This document shows positions 6,201-10,426 of a stretch of DNA of 10,426 bases, one piece after another. Both the position numbers and the translations under genes were made by a program. This stretch comes from Glacieibacterium sp964246975 (GTDB lineage Bacteria > Pseudomonadota > Alphaproteobacteria > Sphingomonadales > Sphingomonadaceae): the NCBI GenBank assembly GCA_964246975.1, contig CAXTSL010000092.1, positions 1 through 10,426 of the forward strand, given 5' to 3'. Position 1 is the stretch's first letter, and every line of letters begins with the position of its first letter. Below the pieces are notes generated by a model that did not search any database, was not told the origin of the DNA, and saw only the letters and a program-made list of their open reading frames with translations.

Positions 6201-6226
6201 TGTCGTTGCTCCGGAGGCTGCGCGGC

Positions 6227-6397
6227 TCAGTCTGCCGGATCGGGTGCGATTTGGGAAGCGCCGTGCCCCCTGCACCTGTCCGAGCAATAGCGCACCGCGT
6301 CCCAGTCGCGCGCCCATTTCTTGCGCCACGCGAACGGTCGCGCACACGCGGCACAGACCTTGGTCGGCAGGTCGGCCTTGGCGCGCATCTTCGGCAT
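6227..6397 (-). CDS. DUF2256 small zinc-ribbon protein
   Basis: Small conserved protein of unknown function (DUF2256). The 56 residues contain CAACARPFAWRKKWARDWD (15-33) and VRYCSDRCRG (35-44); the Cys15/Cys18 and Cys38/Cys42 pairs form a putative zinc site around the family core WRKKWARDW. The gene is buried in a long spurious minus-strand frame reaching 7774; the true start is ATG 6397 (MPKMRAKADLPTK), since everything upstream overlaps phoD in a shadow frame. No good ribosome binding site is visible. It lies 26 bases upstream of the aldolase gene on the same strand. In other bacteria DUF2256 genes often lie near photolyase/cryptochrome-like genes, but none is visible here. Confidence 0.88.
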   Translation of the reverse strand: MPKMRAKADLPTKVCAACARPFAWRKKWARDWDAVRYCSDRCRGHGASQIAPDPAD

Positions 6398-6469
6398 GCG
6401 CCGCGCTATCGCCGAACTGTCATGCGCACGCCATAGAGGTCGGCGACGCACCCTTGCCGGAGACCGACG

Positions 6470-8092
6470 ATGTTCAGCGACTTCGACCGCCGCGCGCTGC
6501 TCCGGCTGGGGGCGTTGGGCGGCGGGCTGGCGGCGCTGCCAGCGACCCTGCGCGCGCAGTTGCTGCCCGCGCGGGGCTTCACCCACAGCGTCGCGAGCGG
6601 CGACCCCGCGCCCGACTCGGTGCGGCTGTGGACGCGCTATGTCGGCACCGGCGACGCGCCCGCGATGCTGCGCGGCGAGGTCGCCGAGGACCCGGGTTTC
6701 GGGCGCATCGTCGCGCGCGTCGAGGCGAGCGCGTCTCCCGAACACGACTGGTGCGCGCGACCGCGAGCGGATGGCCTGACGCCGGGCAAATGGTATTTCT
6801 ACCGCTTCACCGGTCCCGATGGCGCGGTGTCGCCGGTCGGGCGGACGCGGACGCTGCCGCGCGGCAGGCTCGAGCGCTTCAACATCGCGGTGTTCAGCTG
6901 CGCCAACAAGGCGTTCGGCTATTTCAACGCCTATGCCCATGCCGCCGCGCGCAGCGACCTCGACCTGATCGTCCATGTCGGCGATTATTTCTACGAGTAT
7001 AAGCCCGGCGTCTATCCGGCAGCGGGACAGGAAGTCGGCCGGCGCGTGCCCCGGCCCGACCATGAGCTGATCGCTCTCGACGACTACCGCGCGCGCTATG
7101 CCGATTACCGCCTCGATCCCGACCTGCAGGCCTTGCACCGCAACTTCCCGATGATCTCGATCTGGGACGATCACGAATTCGCCAACGATTCGTACAAGGA
7201 CGGGGCGGAGAACCACCAACCCGACGAGGGGCCGTGGGAGGACCGCAAGGCGCACGCCCGGCAGGCCTATCACGAGTGGCTCCCCGTCGCCGACCGCGCC
7301 TACAACCGCTACGACTTCGGCGATCTCGTCTCGATGCTCGTCGTCGACACGCGCATCGAAGGGCGCGACCGGCAGCTCGATCTGGGTGCGGCGATCAAGG
7401 GCGGCAAGGACGGGCTGATCGCGTTCCGCGACGGGCCGTGGAGCGACAAGACACGGACGCTGCTCGGCCTGCCGCAGGAGAAATGGGTCGCCGGTGAACT
7501 CAAGGCCTCGGTGCGCGGGGGGACGAAGTGGCAGTTGCTCGCGCAGCAGATCGTCATGGGCAACCTCCAGACGCCCAGGACCGCCGCCGCGTGGCTCGGC
7601 CCTGACGCACCCAAGCGCTCGCAGGCCTATGTGCAAGGGGGCATCGCGGCGGCGAGCGTCGGGCTGCCGATGAACCTCGACAGCTGGGGCGGCTATGCCC
7701 CGGCGCGCGCGCGGTTGCTGCGCGGCGCGCAGGAGGCGAACGCCAGCCTCGTCGTCGTGTCGGGCGACAGCCACAACGCCTGGGCGTGCGACCTGGCCGA
7801 GGGAGGGCGTCCGGCGGGCGTCGAGTTCGCAGGCCAGTCGGTGACCTCGCCGGGCTTCGAGTCGGCGCTCAAGGTCGACCCCGCGACCGTCGCGGCGGGC
7901 CTCGTCGCGGGCAATCCCGAGCTGAAATGGGCCGACACGTCGCGCCGCGGCTATGTGACAGTCAGCTTCACGCCCGAAGCGGCGCGCGCCGACTGGGTCT
8001 TCATGGCCGATGTCCGGACACCGGGGACCGCGACAAGCAAGGGTCGGGCGGCGGTCGCACGGCGCGGACGCAACCGGATGGAGCTGGTGTAG
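6470..8092 (+). CDS. phoD: PhoD-type alkaline phosphatase/phosphodiesterase, Tat-exported
   Basis: Extracytoplasmic metallophosphatase of the PhoD family, releasing phosphate from mono- or diesters. The 540-residue protein begins with a twin-arginine signal (DRRALLRLGALGGG, 6-19, then a hydrophobic stretch ending near ATLRAQ), followed by the N-terminal PhoD domain (FTHSVASGDPAPDSVRLWTRY, 37-57). Likely metal ligands by comparison with B. subtilis PhoD are Cys144 (VFSCAN), Asp172 and Tyr175 (HVGDYFYEY), Asn239 (WDDHEFAND), and Asp433 and His435 (VSGDSHNAW). The ATG at 6470 has GGAGA (6459-6463) six bases upstream. It is divergent from DUF2256 and convergent with the small secreted gene downstream. 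I saw no convincing Pho box in the 72-base upstream gap, so phosphate control cannot be shown. Symbol phoD is by family; the exact substrate is open. Confidence 0.93.
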   Translation: MFSDFDRRALLRLGALGGGLAALPATLRAQLLPARGFTHSVASGDPAPDSVRLWTRYVGTGDAPAMLRGEVAEDPGFGRIVARVEASASPEHDWCARPRADGLTPGKWYFYRFTGPDGAVSPVGRTRTLPRGRLERFNIAVFSCANKAFGYFNAYAHAAARSDLDLIVHVGDYFYEYKPGVYPAAGQEVGRRVPRPDHELIALDDYRARYADYRLDPDLQALHRNFPMISIWDDHEFANDSYKDGAENHQPDEGPWEDRKAHARQAYHEWLPVADRAYNRYDFGDLVSMLVVDTRIEGRDRQLDLGAAIKGGKDGLIAFRDGPWSDKTRTLLGLPQEKWVAGELKASVRGGTKWQLLAQQIVMGNLQTPRTAAAWLGPDAPKRSQAYVQGGIAAASVGLPMNLDSWGGYAPARARLLRGAQEANASLVVVSGDSHNAWACDLAEGGRPAGVEFAGQSVTSPGFESALKVDPATVAAGLVAGNPELKWADTSRRGYVTVSFTPEAARADWVFMADVRTPGTATSKGRAAVARRGRNRMELV

Positions 8093-8123
8093 GCCCTCAC
8101 TCGCTAGCCGCCGCGAAGCTCGA

Positions 8124-8609
8124 CTACCGGCTCGCCCAGACGACCTGAGCCGGGGCGACGCGGCGGATAACGATCGCGTTGTCGAGGCCGGTCGGATCGG
8201 TGCCGTCGAACAGCGCGGCGTCGAGGCGGATCGTCAGGTGGCTGGCGATCACGGCGTCGGTCAGTGCCGCGCCCGCGTCGGCGTCAGCGCGCGAGGTAAA
8301 CAGCAGGTTTTCGACCAGCGCGCGTACATTCAGCGGCTCGGGCGCGTAGATCTTGGCGGGCCAGGCAGTGCCGGGCGCGACGTAGTTCGACTCGTAGTAG
8401 AAACCGAAGGGTGTGCGCGCGACATAGACCTCGATCGCTTGCGTGTCGGCGCGCGTCGAGGCGAGGACAAGTCGCGCGGTCCGGGCCTGTACCTCGAAGC
8501 CCGTAATGCCGGGTGAACGACAGACCGTGCCCGCCAGCCCCGGCGCGGCAGCGACCGCCAGCACGCCCGCCAATCCCGCCATCCGCAATCCCGCCATCCA
8601 ACGCCGCAT
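8124..8609 (-). CDS. Small secreted protein of unknown function
   Basis: I do not recognise a family. The 161-residue product begins with two Arg and a hydrophobic segment (about 10-27, AGLAGVLAVAAAPGLAG), a likely Sec signal peptide, so it should act outside the cytoplasm. The rest is a mixed alpha/beta-like sequence with FGFYYESNYVAPGTAWPAKIYAP in the middle and LDNAIVIRRVAPAQVVWASR at the end. No catalytic motif is evident. A Cys lies just after the signal (GTVC), but the bases before it do not form a lipobox. ATG 8609 is preferred because GGAG (8617-8620) lies 7 bases upstream; GTG 8627 would bury that site in the coding sequence. It is convergent with phoD (31-base gap) and divergent from the hydrolase gene. 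The coding call rests on the start signal, the signal peptide and high-GC codon use, not on homology. Confidence 0.75.
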   Translation of the reverse strand: MRRWMAGLRMAGLAGVLAVAAAPGLAGTVCRSPGITGFEVQARTARLVLASTRADTQAIEVYVARTPFGFYYESNYVAPGTAWPAKIYAPEPLNVRALVENLLFTSRADADAGAALTDAVIASHLTIRLDAALFDGTDPTGLDNAIVIRRVAPAQVVWASR

Positions 8610-8685
8610 CGTCGTTCTCCACGCCACCGTACCGCAAGGGGATACGGCGGCGGCGGGGGCGAACTTGAGCGCTATTCGCGTAGTT

Positions 8686-8700
8686 GCGGCGGCGGCGGCG
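8686..8700 (+). repeat. (GCG)5 trinucleotide run in a divergent intergenic region
   Basis: Five consecutive GCG units, with four CGG units at 8645-8656 nearby, in the gap between the divergent secreted-protein and hydrolase genes. It could be a slippage-prone spacer or simply GC-rich noise. Confidence 0.6.
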
Positions 8701-8720
8701 AGCCCCTAGCGTCCGCACCC

Positions 8721-9497
8721 ATGCTCACCGCCGTCCTGCTGCCCGGCAATATGTGCGACGCGCGGCTGTGGTTGGGCGACAATGACGCGTTGCACGACGT
8801 GCTGGCGGCGCGGGGGCTGGCGGCGGTCGATGCCGACACGACCCGCGATGCGACCATCGCGGGCATGGCGTCGCGCGCGCTGGCGGCGACGCCGGGGCCA
8901 CTGCTGGCAATCGGGTTCTCGATGGGGGGCATCGTCGCGGTCGAGATGGCGCGGCAGGCTCCCGACCGTATTGCGGGTCTCGTCCTGGCCGACACCAACA
9001 TCGGCGCCGACCTGCCCGACCGTGCGGCGGCGCGGCCCGGCCAGCAGGCTCGCGTGCGCGGCGGCGCGCTTGCGGCGATCGTCGCCGACGAGTTGAAACC
9101 CGCCTATCTCGGGGCCGCGTGCCGCGACGACGCGGCGTTGAAGGCCTTGCTGTTCGACATGGCGATGGGGCTCGGCGACGACGTGTTCTGCGCGCAGAGC
9201 GAGGCGCTGCGGACGCGCCGCGATGGGCTGACGGTGCTCGACGCCTATACGGGACCGGTGCTCGTGCTGTGCGGCGCGGAGGATGCGCTGTGCCCGCCCG
9301 CGTGGCACGAGAGCTTTGCGGCGCGCTGCCGCCGCGCGACGTTCGCAGCGGTGCCCGGGGCGGGGCACATGCTGCCGCTCGAGCAACCGGGGGCCTTCGC
9401 CGGGCTGATCGCGCACTGGCTCGACGATCATCGCGAAGTCGGGCAATTCGAGGTCGGGCATTTAGATAGCGTTCGGGAAACGGGGGAACTGCTTTGA
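8721..9497 (+). CDS. Alpha/beta-fold hydrolase
   Basis: Serine hydrolase of the alpha/beta fold; ester or lactone substrate unknown. The 258 residues have the nucleophile elbow GFSMGG (65-70, Ser67), an acid in VLCGAEDALCPP (Asp188) and the catalytic His in GAGHMLPLEQP (His216), all in the right order and spacing. An oxyanion stretch is at LLPGNMCDARLW (6-17). The 26 residues after the usual end at HWLD (232-235 onward) form a polar tail that may reflect the overlap with the next gene. The ATG at 8721 lacks a visible ribosome binding site, but it begins just at the first beta strand, as is typical for the family. The stop TGA overlaps the TTG start of the aldolase, implying coupled translation and a shared pathway. 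Confidence 0.9.
   Translation: MLTAVLLPGNMCDARLWLGDNDALHDVLAARGLAAVDADTTRDATIAGMASRALAATPGPLLAIGFSMGGIVAVEMARQAPDRIAGLVLADTNIGADLPDRAAARPGQQARVRGGALAAIVADELKPAYLGAACRDDAALKALLFDMAMGLGDDVFCAQSEALRTRRDGLTVLDAYTGPVLVLCGAEDALCPPAWHESFAARCRRATFAAVPGAGHMLPLEQPGAFAGLIAHWLDDHREVGQFEVGHLDSVRETGELL
9482..9488 (+). promoter_or_regulatory. Ribosome binding site that fixes the HpcH/HpaI aldolase TTG start
   Basis: GGGGGAA lies 5 bases before the TTG at 9494 and inside the last codons of the hydrolase gene. It supports TTG initiation and coupling to the upstream gene. Confidence 0.65.
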
Positions 9498-10261
9498 GCT
9501 TAAAACAACGCATCGCCAGCGGCGCGCCGCTGCTCGGCATCTTCGTCAAGACCGCGCATCATCAGGTCTTCGAGGTGCTCGCGCAGACCAGCCTCGACCT
9601 GCTCGTCATCGACGCCGAGCATGCGCCGTTCGATCGCGGCGACATCGACATCGCGGTGATGACCGCACGCGCCGGGGGGATGCCCGTCGTCGTCCGCCCC
9701 GCCGACGCGTCGCCCGCCGCGCTGCTCAACGCGCTCGACTGCGGGGCCGACGGCGTGCTCGTGCCGCATGTCCGCTCGGCCGCCGAGGCGCGCGCGGTGG
9801 CGCGCGCGGCGCACTATGGACCGGGTGGACGCGGCTATGCGGGGACGCCGCGCGCCGCCGGCTACGGCACGGTCGCGATGGCCGAACACCGTGCGCGATC
9901 GGCGGAGCGCACCGTCGTCATCGCCCAGATCGAGGATCTCGAGGCGCTCGACGACCTCGACGCGATCTGCGCCGTCGAGGGCATCGACGCGCTGTTCATC
10001 GGGCGCGCCGACCTGACCGTCGCGCTCGGCTGCGCGTCGCCCGACGACGCGCCCGTCGTTGCGGCGGTCGACGCGGTGTGCGCGGCGGCGCGCGCGGCGG
10101 GTCGCCCGGTCGGCATGTTCCTGCCGCGCGCCGCCGATGTCGCGCAGTGGCAGGCCAAGGGCGCGAGCCTGTTCTTTCTGTCGAGCGACCACGGCTTCCT
10201 GCGCGCCGGGGCCGAAGCGTTGCGCGCCGAGACGGGGCTGGCGGCGATGCCGCGCAACTGA
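9494..10261 (+). CDS. HpcH/HpaI family aldolase (class II, metal-dependent)
   Basis: Member of the HpcH/HpaI family, which cleaves or forms 2-oxo-4-hydroxy acids using pyruvate as donor and a divalent metal. The 255-residue length is normal. By comparison with E. coli HpaI the catalytic and metal residues are present: His43 in DAEHAPFDR (40-48), Arg68 in VVVRPA, Glu147 in QIED (145-148) and Asp173 in GRADL (170-174). LNALDCGADGVLVPHV (78-93) and RGYAGTPRAAGYG (113-125) are further signatures. The TTG at 9494 forms TTGA with the hydrolase stop and has GGGGGAA upstream, giving the N-terminus MSLKQRIASG typical of the family. It probably acts in a short catabolic pathway with the hydrolase and the dehydrogenase-like gene downstream. 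The substrate is not predictable. Confidence 0.95.
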   Translation: MSLKQRIASGAPLLGIFVKTAHHQVFEVLAQTSLDLLVIDAEHAPFDRGDIDIAVMTARAGGMPVVVRPADASPAALLNALDCGADGVLVPHVRSAAEARAVARAAHYGPGGRGYAGTPRAAGYGTVAMAEHRARSAERTVVIAQIEDLEALDDLDAICAVEGIDALFIGRADLTVALGCASPDDAPVVAAVDAVCAAARAAGRPVGMFLPRAADVAQWQAKGASLFFLSSDHGFLRAGAEALRAETGLAAMPRN

Positions 10262-10262
10262 T

Positions 10263-10283
10263 CCCCGGTCGCGGGGCCTTGTT
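10263..10283 (+). terminator. Weak hairpin after the HpcH/HpaI aldolase
   Basis: A 5-bp stem, CCCCG (10263-10267) with CGGGG (10272-10276), has a GTCG loop and is followed by CCTTGTT. It overlaps the expected promoter region of the next gene and is too short to be convincing; partial termination at most. Confidence 0.3.
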
Positions 10284-10307
10284 CGCGCGACGTGTCTCGG
10301 CTAGTTT
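10279..10307 (+). promoter_or_regulatory. Possible weak sigma-70-type promoter for the HisD-like gene
   Basis: TTGTTC (10279-10284) and TAGTTT (10302-10307) are separated by 17 bases. Each hexamer matches only three consensus positions, so the spacing is the main support. The start point would fall in the palindrome at 10308-10319. Confidence 0.22.
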
Positions 10308-10319
10308 GCATTCGAATGC
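10308..10319 (+). promoter_or_regulatory. Perfect 12-bp palindrome before the HisD-like gene
   Basis: GCATTCGAATGC is a perfect palindrome without a loop, which favours a dimeric protein-binding site over an RNA hairpin. It ends at the ribosome binding site of the dehydrogenase-like gene and just follows a possible promoter, a position suitable for an operator. Chance cannot be excluded. Confidence 0.35.
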
Positions 10320-10325
10320 GGGAGG
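10320..10325 (+). promoter_or_regulatory. Ribosome binding site that decides the HisD-like start
   Basis: GGGAGG lies 5 bases before TTG 10331. The in-frame ATG at 10316 would start before this site and has no ribosome binding site of its own, so TTG is preferred. Confidence 0.6.
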
Positions 10326-10330
10326 CTATC

Positions 10331-10426
10331 TTGGCGATCTATCTCAAGCGCGGCGCGACGACCGAGGCCAAGGCCGACAGCGACCGCAAGGTCCGCGACA
10401 CCGTCGAGGCCATCCTCGCCGACATC
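10331..10426 (+). CDS. HisD/HpsN-like dehydrogenase, N-terminal 32 residues only
   Basis: The visible 32 codons read MAIYLKRGATTEAKA then DSDRKVRDTVEAILADI, and the frame runs off the window. YLKRG near the start followed by a VRDTVEAILADI helix resembles the N-terminus of catabolic histidinol dehydrogenase paralogs such as HpsN (sulfopropanediol 3-dehydrogenase), NAD-dependent oxidoreductases, more than biosynthetic HisD. The TTG start is supported by GGGAGG; ATG 10316 (adding MREAI) is the alternative. It lies 69 bases after the aldolase on the same strand, with a palindrome and possible promoter between, so it may be regulated separately. The call rests on a short N-terminal resemblance; no catalytic residue is in view. 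Confidence 0.65.
   Translation, partial: MAIYLKRGATTEAKADSDRKVRDTVEAILADI

Noticed and set aside
6398..7774. Long minus-strand frame upstream of DUF2256
   Set aside because: Antisense to phoD and without recognisable domains; only the last 56 codons match a known family.
8113..8136. Hairpin between phoD and the small secreted gene as a terminator
   Set aside because: The stem is short and bulged, with no T run on either strand.
9500..10192. 230-codon minus-strand frame opposite the HpcH/HpaI aldolase
   Set aside because: Arg/Ala/Asp-rich shadow without motifs; the plus strand encodes a complete enzyme.

Overview
This is a GC-rich window that looks chromosomal and alphaproteobacterial, most likely from the Sphingomonadales. 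The pointers are a ribosomal L15 with a long basic C-terminal tail, a zinc-lid adenylate kinase fused to secY by a 4-base overlap, an exported protein with the sphingomonad PEPxxWA variant of the PEP-CTERM sorting signal, and an assortment of neighbours typical of that order (DUF423, DUF2256, class II aldolase/adducin, Tat-exported PhoD). No transposase, integrase, phage gene, tRNA, rRNA or CRISPR array was seen. No stretch over 300 bases lacks a gene.

Layout. Bases 1-2591 hold the distal end of the spc-type ribosomal protein operon: rplO (5' end missing), a 121-base leader with three successive hairpins, then secY and adk. The usual followers rpsM-rpsK-rpoA-rplQ are absent here; a stand-alone Uma2/DUF820 nuclease-fold gene comes next. 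Facing it on the minus strand is an ExoX-like DEDDh 3'-5' exonuclease interrupted by one in-frame TAA. Divergent from that is a small DUF423 membrane protein.

From 4557 to 5420 is a self-contained PEP-CTERM unit: an interrupted palindrome, a candidate sigma-54 promoter with exact GG-N10-GC spacing, the gene for a DUF642-like exported protein, and a strong terminator shared with the convergent gene. On the minus strand follow a tiny zinc-ribbon DUF2256 gene and a class II aldolase/adducin gene, probably one transcript. A Tat-exported PhoD-type phosphatase (plus strand) and a small secreted protein of unknown function (minus strand) converge at about 8100.

The last region (8721 to the end) is a plus-strand group: an alpha/beta hydrolase, translationally overlapped by an HpcH/HpaI aldolase, then the first 32 codons of a HisD/HpsN-like dehydrogenase. 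Together these look like a small carbon-compound catabolic cluster of unknown substrate. Three genes (adk, the HpcH/HpaI aldolase, the HisD-like gene) appear to use TTG starts behind strong purine-rich ribosome binding sites, and two of them overlap the upstream stop as TTGA.

The most interesting signals are the putative sigma-54/palindrome control region of the PEP-CTERM gene, the nonsense-interrupted exonuclease that also carries a C-terminal sliding-clamp-like motif, and the structured leader that may uncouple secY-adk from the ribosomal protein genes.
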